Source of the DNA: DATATV01 sp036268615
GTDB taxonomy: Bacteria > Actinomycetota > Actinomycetes > Mycobacteriales > Pseudonocardiaceae
Assembly (NCBI GenBank): GCA_036268615.1
Contig: DATATV010000155.1
Coordinates: forward strand, 71,951-135,950
Direction: 5' to 3'
DNA length: 64,000 bases
Each line of letters begins with the position of its first letter. The stretch's first letter is position 1. A program made the translations under genes and the position numbers. Below are positions 43,243 through 52,151 of this stretch, piece by piece. The notes under the pieces were generated by a model, which saw only the letters and a list, made by a program, of their open reading frames with translations, was not told the origin of the DNA and did not search any database.

Positions 43243-44990
43243 GCATCGACCCGATCACCTTCCAGGTGTTGCGCGCCCGATTGTCCGGTGTGGTGCAGGA
43301 AATGCAGTTCGCCCTGTTCCGCACGGGTTTCTCCACCATCATCCGGGAGTCCCAGGACGCGTCCTGCGCGCTGCTGGACCCGGCCGGCAAGGTGGTCGCC
43401 CAGCACGTCGTGCTGCCGTTGCACATCGGCGCGTTCCCGGCCTGCGCGGCGGCCGTGCTCGCCGAGTACGGCGGCAACTTCCGCCCGGGAGATGCCTTCC
43501 TGATCAACCACACCTATCAGGGCGCCAGCCCGCACGCGCCGGACTTCTTCATCATCTGCCCGATCTTCGTCGGGTCGGAGCTGCTCGGCTTCGCCGCGAG
43601 CATGGCGCACAAGGGCGACATCGGCGGGCCGGTGCCGGGCAGCTGCTCGGCCGCGGCGACCGAGATCTACAACGAGGGCCTGCACCTGCCGGCCGTGCGC
43701 TATCAGAGCGACTACCAGACCGTGCGCGACCTGGAGCGGATCATCGCCGCGAACAGCCGCACGCCCGAGGTGGTCGTCGGCGACATGCGCGGGCAGCTGG
43801 GCTCGGTGCGCCTGGGCGAGCGGCGGCTGCAGGAGATCGCCGCCAAACACGGCCTGGTCGAGCTGCGCGAGTACTTCGGCGAGCTGCTGCACGTGTCCGA
43901 GGCGCGGGTGCGCGCGGCCTACGCGCAGTGGCCGGACGGCGAGTTCTCGGCCGAGCGGTTCGTCGACGACGACGGCATCAACCTGGAACACTCGTTCCGC
44001 ATCCACGTCACCGTGCGCAAGTCCGGCGACCGGGTCGAGTTCGACTTCACCGGCAGCGACGACCAGACCAGGGGAGCGGCCAACATCCGCCCGCCGCTGC
44101 TCCGCGCGGCCTGCGCCTACGTGGTGATCTCCCTGCTGGGCAGCGACACCTACGTCAACTCCGGCCTGCTGGACGCGCTGGACCTGACCACCCGGCCGGG
44201 CAGTGTGGTCGACCCGCACTTCCCGGCCGCGGTCAACACCTACAACCCGACAGTGCACGCCGTGGTGGACGCGGTGTTCGACGCGCTGAGCCACCTCGTG
44301 CCCGGCCGCGGCCGGGCCGACGGGTGCGCGAGTCGGTCGTTCGTGCTCAGCGGCGGCCGGGAGCCGGGCACCCGCAAGTACGTGCAGTACGAGCTGTTCG
44401 GCGGCGGCACCGGCGCCCGGCCCGACCACGACGGCGTGTCCGGCTCCTCGGTCAACCACACCAACGGCAAGATCGCCCCGGTCGAGATCGTGGAGAGCGA
44501 GTACCCGACGCGCATCCTGCGCTGCGAGCTGATCGAGGACTCGGCCGGCGCCGGCCGGTACCGGGGCGGGCTGGGCATCCTGCGCGAGTACGAGGTGCTC
44601 GAACCGGCCCGGTTCTCGCTGCGCTCCACCCGGCACAAGATCGCCCCACTGGGCGTGGACGGCGGCGCGAACGGGCGGATCGGCCGGCTGACGGTCAATC
44701 CGGGCACCGACCGGGAGCGCGTGCTGCCCTCCCGGTACGCCGAACTGCCACTCACGCCGGGGGACCGGTTCCGGCTGGAGACGCCCGGCGGCGGCGGTTT
44801 CGGCGATCCGCTGGACCGCGACCCCCGGCAGGTGCTGGCCGACGTGCTGGCGGGATACGTGTCCCGGGAGCGAGCCGTGGCCGACTACGGCGTCGTGCTG
44901 CGCGAAGAGGACTCCGGGCTGGTCCTGGACGAGGACGCCACCCGTTCCGAGCGCCGGCAGCGGCCGGTCGATGTGGAGGTCACCCCGTGA
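43239..44990 (+). CDS. HyuB-like hydantoinase/oxoprolinase/acetone-carboxylase family subunit
   Basis: 583 residues. Hydantoinase_B features: FQVLRARLSGVVQEMQ at the N-terminus, SQDASCALLD, DAFLINHTYQGASPHAPD, DFTGSDDQTRGAANI and the glycine-rich end LETPGGGGFGDPLDRD. Forms the complex with HyuA and carries the substrate-converting site. Coupled upstream (ATGA) and downstream (GTGA). Confidence 0.92.
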   Translation: MSIDPITFQVLRARLSGVVQEMQFALFRTGFSTIIRESQDASCALLDPAGKVVAQHVVLPLHIGAFPACAAAVLAEYGGNFRPGDAFLINHTYQGASPHAPDFFIICPIFVGSELLGFAASMAHKGDIGGPVPGSCSAAATEIYNEGLHLPAVRYQSDYQTVRDLERIIAANSRTPEVVVGDMRGQLGSVRLGERRLQEIAAKHGLVELREYFGELLHVSEARVRAAYAQWPDGEFSAERFVDDDGINLEHSFRIHVTVRKSGDRVEFDFTGSDDQTRGAANIRPPLLRAACAYVVISLLGSDTYVNSGLLDALDLTTRPGSVVDPHFPAAVNTYNPTVHAVVDAVFDALSHLVPGRGRADGCASRSFVLSGGREPGTRKYVQYELFGGGTGARPDHDGVSGSSVNHTNGKIAPVEIVESEYPTRILRCELIEDSAGAGRYRGGLGILREYEVLEPARFSLRSTRHKIAPLGVDGGANGRIGRLTVNPGTDRERVLPSRYAELPLTPGDRFRLETPGGGGFGDPLDRDPRQVLADVLAGYVSRERAVADYGVVLREEDSGLVLDEDATRSERRQRPVDVEVTP

Positions 44991-45742
44991 AGTTCGACAA
45001 GCAGGTAGCCGTGGTCACCGGGGCGGGCCGCAACGTCGGCGCCGCGATCGCGCTGAGCCTGGCCCGGGAGGGCGCCACCATCGCGGTGGTCGACCTGGAC
45101 CACGACCGGGCCGAGCAGACGGTCAAGAGCATCGACGCGGAACTGCCCGGCGCGGCGGTGGCGTTCGTTTGTGACGTGTCCGATCGGGACTCGGTCGAGG
45201 CGACCGTCGCCGCGATCGTGGCCCAGCTGGGCGGAGTCGACATCCTGGTCAACAACGTGGCCATCACCGACCGCGGCGCGACCGTGCTCGACCTGGACGA
45301 GGGCGAGTGGGATCGGGTGCTCAAGGTGACGCTGACCAGCGTCTTCCTCTGCACCAAGTATTTCGGCCGGCAGATGGTGGCGCAGGCGCGCGGCGGTGCG
45401 GTGGTGAACATCGGCTCGACCTCGGGCTACCGCGCCCGGCCCAACGCGCTGGCCTACCCGGCGGCGAAGGCCGCGGTGATCAACATGACCAGGTCGCTGG
45501 CCGCGCAGCTCGCGCCCTACCAGATCCGGGTCAATTCGGTCACCCCGAACAAGGTCGGCTCCCCGGTGGGCCGGGCGGAGGAGCCGAAGGACCGACCGCG
45601 CAAGGGAAACATGCTCGGCCGGGGTGGCCGCCCGGAGGACATCGCCTCGGCGGTGCGCTTCCTGGTCTCGTCCGACGCCAGTTTCATCACCTCGACCGAC
45701 CTGGTGGTCGACGGCGGTGTGCTCAACGGCGTGATGGACTGA
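44987..45742 (+). CDS. Short-chain dehydrogenase/reductase
   Basis: 251 residues from GTG 44987. Classical SDR: cofactor loop TGAGRNVGAAIA (about 11-22), NNVAI strand, catalytic Ser in NIGSTSGYR, Tyr and Lys in LAYPAAKAAVIN (Y-x3-K). Ends with the conserved DLVVDGGVL. NAD(P)-linked oxidation of a hydroxyl or dihydrodiol. It could be the cis-dihydrodiol dehydrogenase for the Rieske product; inference only. Stop and next start overlap as TGATG. Confidence 0.92.
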   Translation: MKFDKQVAVVTGAGRNVGAAIALSLAREGATIAVVDLDHDRAEQTVKSIDAELPGAAVAFVCDVSDRDSVEATVAAIVAQLGGVDILVNNVAITDRGATVLDLDEGEWDRVLKVTLTSVFLCTKYFGRQMVAQARGGAVVNIGSTSGYRARPNALAYPAAKAAVINMTRSLAAQLAPYQIRVNSVTPNKVGSPVGRAEEPKDRPRKGNMLGRGGRPEDIASAVRFLVSSDASFITSTDLVVDGGVLNGVMD

Positions 45743-46338
45743 TGGCCACCCGGACCATCACCCACCCGGCCGTCGCGCGGCTGCTGACCGAGTTGGCCGC
45801 GCTACCGGCCGGCGACCCGACCGATCAGCTCGAACCGGCGCGGACCGCCGTGCTGGCCGCGCTGGCCGACCCGGCGATCAGCCAGCTCTACCAGGGTCGG
45901 ACCGCGTCCTTTCTGATCGCCGGCGAACCCGGCGGCCTCGCCGTGCACGCATCGGTACACCGTCCCGGGCACCTCACCCCGCCGCACGACCACGGGCCGG
46001 CCTGGGCGGTCTACGGCGTCGTGGTCGGGCCGACCAGCTTCACCCGCTGGGACCGGCTGGCCGATCCCGAGCCGGGCCGGGCCGCCCTCGGGCCGCCCGA
46101 CCAGCTGGAGCTGACCGCCGGCAGCGCCGAGGTGGTGCTGCCCGGCCAGGTGCACACGGTGGCCAACCGCACCGCGGACTGGACCTGGAACCTGGTGGTG
46201 CGCTCGCGGCTGCTCAGCGAGATCACCCGCTCGGTGTTCGACCTGGACACCGGCGCCTACCGCGTACTGGGTCCTTCAGACAGCCCTTCTGCCGGCCCTT
46301 CCGAACGTCCGAAAGCGAGGCGGTCGCATGTCGACTAA
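45742..46338 (+). CDS. Cupin protein of the cysteine-dioxygenase-like type
   Basis: 198 residues. Single cupin core with metal ligands in TPPHDHGPAWAVYG (H-x-H, about residues 80-82) and a later His in LPGQVHTVANRT. The fold and spacing resemble cysteine dioxygenase-like and other small non-haem iron cupins. Disordered Ser/Pro-rich tail from about 180. Overlaps the following cupin gene by 11 bases. Could be a dioxygenase or a small-molecule-binding partner. Confidence 0.78.
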   Translation: MATRTITHPAVARLLTELAALPAGDPTDQLEPARTAVLAALADPAISQLYQGRTASFLIAGEPGGLAVHASVHRPGHLTPPHDHGPAWAVYGVVVGPTSFTRWDRLADPEPGRAALGPPDQLELTAGSAEVVLPGQVHTVANRTADWTWNLVVRSRLLSEITRSVFDLDTGAYRVLGPSDSPSAGPSERPKARRSHVD

Positions 46339-47362
46339 GCCGAGGGTTTTTGTCCGCGGGATGGCCTCGGACACCTACGGGCTCGCGGAGTTCCGCGACG
46401 CGCAGCTCGCCGCTCCCCGGGTGCGCGACGACTCGGTCGTGGTGGCCACCGGCACCGGCGCCGGCTACTCCAGCGACCACCGGGACGCCGCCGACGTGCG
46501 CTGGCGGTTGGCGCCGGGGGACGAGGACTTCCTGACCCAGACGTTGCAGGTGCACTTCGTGGAACTGCCGCCGCACAGCGCCAACCAGGGCCACGGCCAT
46601 CAGAACGAGGCCGCGTTCTTCATCCTGGAGGGCGCGGGTTACGAGATCCACGACGACATCCGGTACGACTGGAAGGCGGGCGACCTGGCCTTCGTGCACA
46701 CCGACTCGGTGCACCAGCACTTCAACCCCTACGACGAGAAGGCCGTCGTGCTGGTGATCAAGGCCAAGTGCACGTGGATGTTCCTCGGCCTGGTGCAGCA
46801 GGGCCGGGGCGGGCCGATCCCGCGGCCCGCGGAGTTCGGCGAGCGGGTGGACTGGTCGCGGATCTGGACCGAGGGCGTTCGGGACCGCAAGAAGATCATC
46901 ACACCGGAGGACGGTTTCTGGGAGACGACGCCACTGGGCCGACTGCGGGTGATGAACAGTGCGGCGCAGGTCGACCACCGACAGTTCAGCGTGGACGCGT
47001 ACGAGTTGGTGATCCCGCGGGGCAGCCGGTCGGGCCGGTACTGGAAGATGGCCGACGAGGTGCTCTATGTGCTCGACGGCGACGGTTACTCCGTGCACTG
47101 GGAGGTGCGGGCGGAGATCGCCGAGAAGTACCACGCGCGGGTGGCCACCGAGCCGACCCGGCACGAGATCACCAAGGGCGACACGCTCTACGTCCCGCAG
47201 AACACGGTCGTCCAGCATTTCGCAGCCGACGGCAGCCGGTTGCACCTGCTGTCCACCCAGAACCGGTTGTTCAGTCACCTCGGTTACGACCAGGTGCACT
47301 ACTTCGAGAACGCGCCGGAGTACCCGGCGGCGGTCGAGGCGGTACGACCGGTGTCGGGCTGA
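46328..47362 (+). CDS. Bicupin protein, gentisate-dioxygenase-like fold
   Basis: 344 residues with two cupin cores (about 75-150 and 235-310). First core: NQGHGHQNEAAFFILEG and TDSVHQHFN, which supply His ligands. Second core: YWKMADEVLYVLDG and VPQNTVVQHF, with fewer candidate ligands. The bicupin layout is that of gentisate 1,2-dioxygenase relatives. The HQHFN string recurs in the cupins at 47.5 and 57.1 kb. Last gene of the importer-Hyu-SDR-cupin run. A ring-cleaving role is possible and would fill the missing step of the pathway. Confidence 0.75.
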   Translation: MSTKPRVFVRGMASDTYGLAEFRDAQLAAPRVRDDSVVVATGTGAGYSSDHRDAADVRWRLAPGDEDFLTQTLQVHFVELPPHSANQGHGHQNEAAFFILEGAGYEIHDDIRYDWKAGDLAFVHTDSVHQHFNPYDEKAVVLVIKAKCTWMFLGLVQQGRGGPIPRPAEFGERVDWSRIWTEGVRDRKKIITPEDGFWETTPLGRLRVMNSAAQVDHRQFSVDAYELVIPRGSRSGRYWKMADEVLYVLDGDGYSVHWEVRAEIAEKYHARVATEPTRHEITKGDTLYVPQNTVVQHFAADGSRLHLLSTQNRLFSHLGYDQVHYFENAPEYPAAVEAVRPVSG

Positions 47363-47495
47363 CTCCGGTCACCGTGCGTACGGGCCCCGATCGATCATGC
47401 GGGCACCGTGCCTGACCTGCTGGCCGGGCGATCGCGGCCGGTGGAGCCGGTGAGCTTGACACCGTGCTCCCGGACGGCTTTAGTGACTAAGGGCA

Positions 47496-47509
47496 ATTGG
47501 TAGGACCAA
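47496..47509. promoter_or_regulatory. FCD-GntR-type operator before the small cupin gene
   Basis: ATTGGT-AGG-ACCAA, perfect 5-bp arms, 19 bases upstream of the start at 47528 and just before the AGAGAGGGAGG ribosome site. Confidence 0.72.
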
Positions 47510-47527
47510 ACAGAGAGGGAGGGGCGG

Positions 47528-48106
47528 ATGCGCGACGAATACCTCAAGGGTGTGCTGTCCAGCGACAAGAAGAACCTCAGTACCTCGGAGATCGCGGCGC
47601 GGGACGAATTCAACCGGCAGCACCCGCCGAACAAGGGCCTCGTGGTCGAGGACGACCTGCGCAAGATGGAGTTGCCGGCTCGCGCGTGGCGCAACAACCG
47701 TGGCCACTACTTCGATCTGGCCGACTACGAGGTGCTCAGCGCACACATCTCGGAGTTGAAGCCCGGCAACAACTCCGTGCGGCACCGCCACACGACCGAG
47801 GCGTACCTGTACGTCGTCAAGGGCCACGGCTTCTCGCTGATCAACTACGAGGACGAGCCGATCGACGTCGTCGAGTGGCAGGAGGGCACGCTGTTCGCCC
47901 CGCCGCGGTGGGCCTGGCACCAGCACTTCAACCTGGACCAGAACGACACCTCGCGCTACCTCGCCATCCAGGACACCGGCCTGCTGCGCACGATGCGCTT
48001 GCACAACATCGAGCGGCACGGCGTGCAGTTGTCTCCCGACGAGGGCAAGAAGCTCCTCGAAGAGGCAGTCAAGGCCGGCAAGACGCACGGCGCGAAGAAC
48101 CGCTGA
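47528..48106 (+). CDS. Single-domain cupin with HQHFN motif
   Basis: 192 residues from ATG 47528 (GAGGGAGGGG upstream). N-terminal helical, charged region to about 75, cupin core about 75-155 with SVRHRHTTEAYLYVVKG (H-x-H and Glu) and PPRWAWHQHFNL. The core resembles the second cupin of the 57.1-kb protein (PPDRWFHQHFNL). Has its own operator. Metal-dependent enzyme or binding protein; substrate unknown. Confidence 0.8.
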   Translation: MRDEYLKGVLSSDKKNLSTSEIAARDEFNRQHPPNKGLVVEDDLRKMELPARAWRNNRGHYFDLADYEVLSAHISELKPGNNSVRHRHTTEAYLYVVKGHGFSLINYEDEPIDVVEWQEGTLFAPPRWAWHQHFNLDQNDTSRYLAIQDTGLLRTMRLHNIERHGVQLSPDEGKKLLEEAVKAGKTHGAKNR

Positions 48107-48450
48107 CCCGGGCGGAAGCTGGAATGACCTTCGTCACGCGGCGCGCGGCGGAGAGCACACGAACTGCCGGTCACGTGCGTGCGGGCGACCGTGACCGGTG
48201 GCGTTGACCCGAAATCCGCGCGGTTCGGCTGTGGTGAATAGTTTCGAACTGCGGGAAAGTACTGACCGAGACATTGGCCCAACGGTAGTATTGGCCAAAT
48301 GGTCTTACACTTCTGATGGTGACCCTGTGACTCCACTGAGCGACGACGGTGGCCCTGGTTGGTCGGAACCGCCGATCGGCGGGCCCGAAGGGCGGCGCGG
48401 TGGGGGGTTGCGAGGCCGTTCCACAGATCGGCATCGAAAGGCGGAAGAGG
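48107..48450 (+). promoter_or_regulatory. Promoter region of the Rieske operon with FCD-GntR-type site
   Basis: 344 bases without a gene. A possible promoter is CTGACC (48262) with TAGTAT (48286). The operator-like ATGGT-CTT-ACACT (48299-48311) sits at the expected start of transcription. TTGGCCCAA and TTGGCCAA nearby are short symmetric elements. The rest, to the ATG at 48451, is untranslated leader. Confidence 0.55.
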
Positions 48451-49734
48451 ATGCTCAAGCAGGAGACCAACGAGCTGTTGACGCAGACCGGTCCCGGTAC
48501 GCCGATGGGTGATCTCTTCCGGCAGTACTGGGTTCCGGCCCTGCTTGCCGAGGAGCTGCCGGAGGACGGCGCCCCGCCGGTTCGGGTCAAGCTGCTGTCC
48601 GAGCGCATGATCGCCTTCCGGGACAGCGAGGGCCGGTACGGCCTGATCGACGAGTTCTGCGCCCACCGGGGTGTCTCGTTGTGGTTCGGCAACAACGAGG
48701 AGGGCGGCCTGCGCTGCGCCTACCACGGCTGGAAGTACGACGTGACCGGCCAGGCGATCGAGGTGCCCTCCGAGCCGGCGAACAGCAGCTTCTGCGCGAA
48801 GGTCAAGCTCACCGGGTATCCGCTGGTCAAGATCGGCAACATCCTCTGGACCTACATGGGCAACCCGGCCAAGCAGCCGCCGCTGCCGGAGTTCGAGTGG
48901 GTGCACGTGCCCGCCGATCAGGTGTTCGACTCCAAGCGTTGGCAGGAGTGCAACTGGTTGCAGGCACTGGAGGGCGGCATCGACTCCAGCCACGTCTCCT
49001 GGCTGCACTCCGGGGGACTGAAGAACGACCCGTTGTTCAAGGGCTCCAAGGGCAACGAATACAACATGAACGACATGAAGCCGTTCTTCGAGGTCGTCGA
49101 CTCCGAGGGCGGGCTGTATGTCGGGGTCCGGCGCAACGCCGAGGAGGGGCACTACTACTGGCGGATCACACCGTGGGTGATGCCGGCCTTCACGATGGTG
49201 CCGCCGCGCGCCGACCACCCCGTGCACGGCCACTTCTGGGTGCCCATCGACGACGAGAACTGCTGGGTGTTCACCTTCGACTACCAGCCGGTCCGGGCGC
49301 TCACCGAGGGCGAGGTGGCGGCGATGAAGGCCGGCCTCGGCGTGCACAACGAGTACGTGCCCGGCACGTACCGGCCGCTGCAGAACAAGGACAACGACTA
49401 CCTGATGGACCGCGAGGCGCAGCGCCGGGGCGACACGTTCTCCGGCATCAAGGGCATCGCGATGCAGGACGCGTCGTTGCAGGAGAGCATGGGCCCGATC
49501 GTGGACCGCAGCAAAGAGCGGCTGGTCTCCGCCGACAGCGGCATCATCAAGGCCCGGCGCAAGCTCGTGCAGGCCGCGCTCGACCTGCAGGAGAAGGGCG
49601 TCACCCCGCCCGGGGTGGACCCGGCGCACCACCGGGTGCGGTCGGCGGCCATCGTGCTGCCCAAGGAACAGTCGTTCCTCGACTCGCCCGAGGCGCTCAC
49701 CGCCACCCCCGGCGTGCGGCAGGCGACGGTCTGA
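48451..49734 (+). CDS. Rieske non-haem iron oxygenase, phthalate 4,5-dioxygenase type
   Basis: 427 residues from ATG 48451 with GGAAGAGG upstream. N-terminal MLKQETNELLTQTGPGTPMGDLFRQYW is the usual start of the phthalate dioxygenase group (shown here only by position 1-27). Rieske [2Fe-2S] ligands in CAHRG and CAYHGW (about 68-70 and 89-92); mononuclear iron histidines in SSHVSWLH (about 178-183). The oxygenase adds O2 to an aromatic ring as a cis-diol, or demethylates or hydroxylates. Only an alpha subunit is seen, as in this homotrimeric group. Electrons could come from the reductase and ferredoxin at 33.4-34.8 kb. Confidence 0.9.
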   Translation: MLKQETNELLTQTGPGTPMGDLFRQYWVPALLAEELPEDGAPPVRVKLLSERMIAFRDSEGRYGLIDEFCAHRGVSLWFGNNEEGGLRCAYHGWKYDVTGQAIEVPSEPANSSFCAKVKLTGYPLVKIGNILWTYMGNPAKQPPLPEFEWVHVPADQVFDSKRWQECNWLQALEGGIDSSHVSWLHSGGLKNDPLFKGSKGNEYNMNDMKPFFEVVDSEGGLYVGVRRNAEEGHYYWRITPWVMPAFTMVPPRADHPVHGHFWVPIDDENCWVFTFDYQPVRALTEGEVAAMKAGLGVHNEYVPGTYRPLQNKDNDYLMDREAQRRGDTFSGIKGIAMQDASLQESMGPIVDRSKERLVSADSGIIKARRKLVQAALDLQEKGVTPPGVDPAHHRVRSAAIVLPKEQSFLDSPEALTATPGVRQATV

Positions 49735-49735
49735 C

Positions 49736-50257
49736 ATGACCGACCACCCCACTCTGCTGTTGAGCAGTTGCGCCAGGGCCGCGACCACGGCCGAGGCGCG
49801 CTTCCGGATCGACGCCGCGCCGGGCACCCAGATCGACCGGGCCACCCGGGTGGTCGCGCTGGACGACGGCGCGGCGGCGATCGTCCGCCCGCTGCCCGAA
49901 CAGCCCTGGCTGGGCGCGCACTTCCTGCGCTACCAGGGCGACCAGAGCCAGGTGGCGCCGGACAGCGAGCTGGCCGACCTGGAGCTGAGCCGCTACGACG
50001 GCGGCCAGGTGCGGCTGAGCGACGAGCTGGCCGAGGCCGACTTCGTGATGATGATCGCGACCAGCGGTTCCGGTGCCGCGGCGGCCGCGGCCATCGGCAA
50101 CGCGTGCACGCTGCGCGGGATCATGACCGCCTCGGTCATTCTCGGCGAGGGTGAGGTGTCCGCGGCGATCAACGCGCTGCGGCCGCACTCCCGGGTGCTG
50201 CTGGTGTCCAAGGACCAGCGGGACGTGGCCGGGCTGCTCACCGTGCTCGGCGCCTGA
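49736..50257 (+). CDS. Conserved-looking protein of unknown function between the Rieske and PanB-like genes
   Basis: 173 residues, start ATG one base after the Rieske stop. Alternating alpha/beta pattern; segments ADFVMMIATSGSGAAAAAAIG and VLLVSKDQRDVAGLLTVLGA look like Rossmann-type strands and helices, so a nucleotide- or substrate-binding fold is plausible. No signal peptide. I do not recognise the family. Its position suggests a partner of the Rieske or PanB-like enzyme. Confidence 0.75.
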   Translation: MTDHPTLLLSSCARAATTAEARFRIDAAPGTQIDRATRVVALDDGAAAIVRPLPEQPWLGAHFLRYQGDQSQVAPDSELADLELSRYDGGQVRLSDELAEADFVMMIATSGSGAAAAAAIGNACTLRGIMTASVILGEGEVSAAINALRPHSRVLLVSKDQRDVAGLLTVLGA

Positions 50258-50313
50258 CCTACCGGCACGGAAATATTGCGGGACAAGGAAGTTACGAGGA
50301 TTTGAGGACCGAG

Positions 50314-51147
50314 ATGGACACGAAAGTCACCGTTCCGGGGCTGGCCGCGATGAAGCGCGCGGGCCAGCAGATCGTCGGCGTGGTGGCCTGGGACTACCAG
50401 ATCGCCCGGATCGTCGACCGGGTCGGCGTGGACATCGTCGTGGTCGGCGACTCGGTCGGGGTCAACCTCTGGGGCCAGGCCAACCCGTTCGAGGTGACCA
50501 TGGAGCAGATGATCATCGTCTGCCAGGCGGTCCGCCGGGGCGTCAGCCGGGCGCTGGTCAGCTGTGACTTCCCGTTCGGTCCGCTCCAGGAGGGCACCGA
50601 CACCGCCGTCCGGGCGGCCATCCGGTTGGTCAAGGAGGCCGGTGCCGACCTGGTCAAGCTGGACGGCGCGGCCGACTACCCGGAGGCGGTCACCGCCGTC
50701 GAGCGCGCCGGCATCCCGGTGTTCGCCCAGCTGGGCATCACACCGCAGCGCGCGCTGCGCTACGGCGTGGACTACAGCGCGATGTCCAAGCCGGGCGCGC
50801 AGGTGCCCGACGAGATGGCCGAGGAGCTGGTGACCGAGGCCAAGCGTTTGGAGGACGCCGGCGCGTCCATGCTCGACTTCACCAACTCCGGTCCGGTCGC
50901 CGGCCCGGCGGTCGTCGAGGCCGTGTCCATCCCGGTGATCGGCGGCTTCGGCGGTGGGCCGTGGCTGGACGGGCGGGTCCGGATGGCGCACGCGGCGATC
51001 GGCTACGCCGCCGGTGGCGTGGACAACCCGCCGGACACCTACGCCAACGTGGCCCGCACGACGTTCGACGCGCTCACCGCGTACGCCGAGGACGTGCGGT
51101 CCGGGCGACAGATCAAGGGCGGGGTGCCGGTCGCGCCGAGGAGCTGA
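50314..51147 (+). CDS. PanB-like (ketopantoate hydroxymethyltransferase family) aldolase
   Basis: 277 residues from ATG 50314 (GAGGA five bases upstream; TTG 50302 is an alternative). Barrel and metal motifs of PanB are present: VVVGDSVGVNLWG, LVSCDFPFG, LVKLDGA and FAQLGITPQ. The later segment where PanB has its catalytic Glu (LEAVP type) reads LDFTNSGPVAGPAVV instead. The typical GGG-x-DGRV end (GGFGGGPWLDGRV) is kept. It is therefore a divergent member, perhaps cleaving or forming a C-C bond on a 2-oxo acid of this pathway, not necessarily a pantothenate enzyme. Confidence 0.82.
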   Translation: MDTKVTVPGLAAMKRAGQQIVGVVAWDYQIARIVDRVGVDIVVVGDSVGVNLWGQANPFEVTMEQMIIVCQAVRRGVSRALVSCDFPFGPLQEGTDTAVRAAIRLVKEAGADLVKLDGAADYPEAVTAVERAGIPVFAQLGITPQRALRYGVDYSAMSKPGAQVPDEMAEELVTEAKRLEDAGASMLDFTNSGPVAGPAVVEAVSIPVIGGFGGGPWLDGRVRMAHAAIGYAAGGVDNPPDTYANVARTTFDALTAYAEDVRSGRQIKGGVPVAPRS

Positions 51148-51231
51148 CCGGCGGCTCGGTCCCGGTTACCGTCGCGGTTGTCCCGGATTTGTCGCTCGCA
51201 GGTTCTGGTTGTCGGAGAAGGGCTGGATTTC

Positions 51232-52089
51232 GTGCCTACCACTGTCGTTGACGGACTCACGACGCGGTACGACGTGGCTGGTTCCGGGCCACCGCTGCTG
51301 ATGTACTCGCCTGGCGGGTTCGACTCGCGGTTGGAGAACTGGCGCGACCTGAACGTCTACCAGCGCACGAACATCCATGCCCGGCTGGCCGAGCACTACA
51401 CCTGCATCAGCTTCGACCGGCGCGAGTCGGGCCTGTCCGGCGGCCGGCTGGAGCGCGTCGGCTGGGCCGACTACGTGCGGCAGGGCATCGGCCTGCTCGA
51501 CCACCTCGGCATCCGGCGGGCGCATCTGATGGGTGGCTGCGTCGGCTGTAGCAGCGTGCTCGCGTTCGGTCTGGCGCATCCCGACCGGGCGCTGAGCATG
51601 GTGCTGTTCTCACCGGCCGGCGGCGCGAAGTACCGGATGAAGCAGCACGCCCGGTTCGCCACGCACACCGCCTACGTCGAGGCCAACGGCCTGGCCGCCG
51701 TCGTCGACCTGGCGAAGTCGACGACGAGGAGCTTCACCGGCGACCCCCGGGTCGGCCCGTGGGTGACGGTCCTCCGGACCGACCAGGACTTCGCTGACCG
51801 GTTCGCCAGGCACGACCAGGACGACTACCTGCTGCTGGTCCGCGGCATCTCCCGGCTTCAGTTCGACCGGGACACCGTGCCCGGCGCCGAGCCCGAGGAC
51901 CTGATGCGACTGTCCGTGCCGGCGCTGATCGTGCCCGGGCAGGACGAGTCGCACGCTCCCTCGGCGGCCCGGTACCTGGAGGAGTGCCTGCCCCGGGTGG
52001 AGTACTGGGACATGCCGGTGGCTGAACAGACCGAACTGACGGCGCCCGCGCGGGTGCTGGAGTTCCTGAACTCCGTGCCGGTCGACTGA
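51232..52089 (+). CDS. Alpha/beta hydrolase with cysteine at the nucleophile position
   Basis: 285 residues from GTG 51232 (GGAGAAGGG upstream). Core MhpC-like fold: oxyanion region PLLMYSPGGFDSR, the strand ISFDRRESGLSGG and the nucleophile elbow LMGGCVGCSS, where Cys replaces the usual Ser of G-x-S-x-G. Acid candidate in VPGQDESH. The C-terminal histidine expected after the last strand is not seen (MPVAEQTELTAP where GH-x-x-x-E is usual). Cys nucleophiles occur in dienelactone hydrolases. It follows the PanB-like gene and may act on a ring-cleavage product, or be a non-classical or inactive member. Confidence 0.8.
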   Translation: MPTTVVDGLTTRYDVAGSGPPLLMYSPGGFDSRLENWRDLNVYQRTNIHARLAEHYTCISFDRRESGLSGGRLERVGWADYVRQGIGLLDHLGIRRAHLMGGCVGCSSVLAFGLAHPDRALSMVLFSPAGGAKYRMKQHARFATHTAYVEANGLAAVVDLAKSTTRSFTGDPRVGPWVTVLRTDQDFADRFARHDQDDYLLLVRGISRLQFDRDTVPGAEPEDLMRLSVPALIVPGQDESHAPSAARYLEECLPRVEYWDMPVAEQTELTAPARVLEFLNSVPVD

Positions 52090-52122
52090 GTTCAACTCGG
52101 TCGACCGGCGCGGCTCCAGCTC

Positions 52123-52145
52123 CTTGGTCCTTTTGGGACTTTTTT
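52123..52145 (+). terminator. Weak terminator between convergent genes
   Basis: Short stem GGTCC-TTTT-GGGACT followed by TTTTTTG in the 62-base gap between the hydrolase and the convergent RpiB gene. Confidence 0.35.
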
Positions 52146-52151
52146 GTTGGT

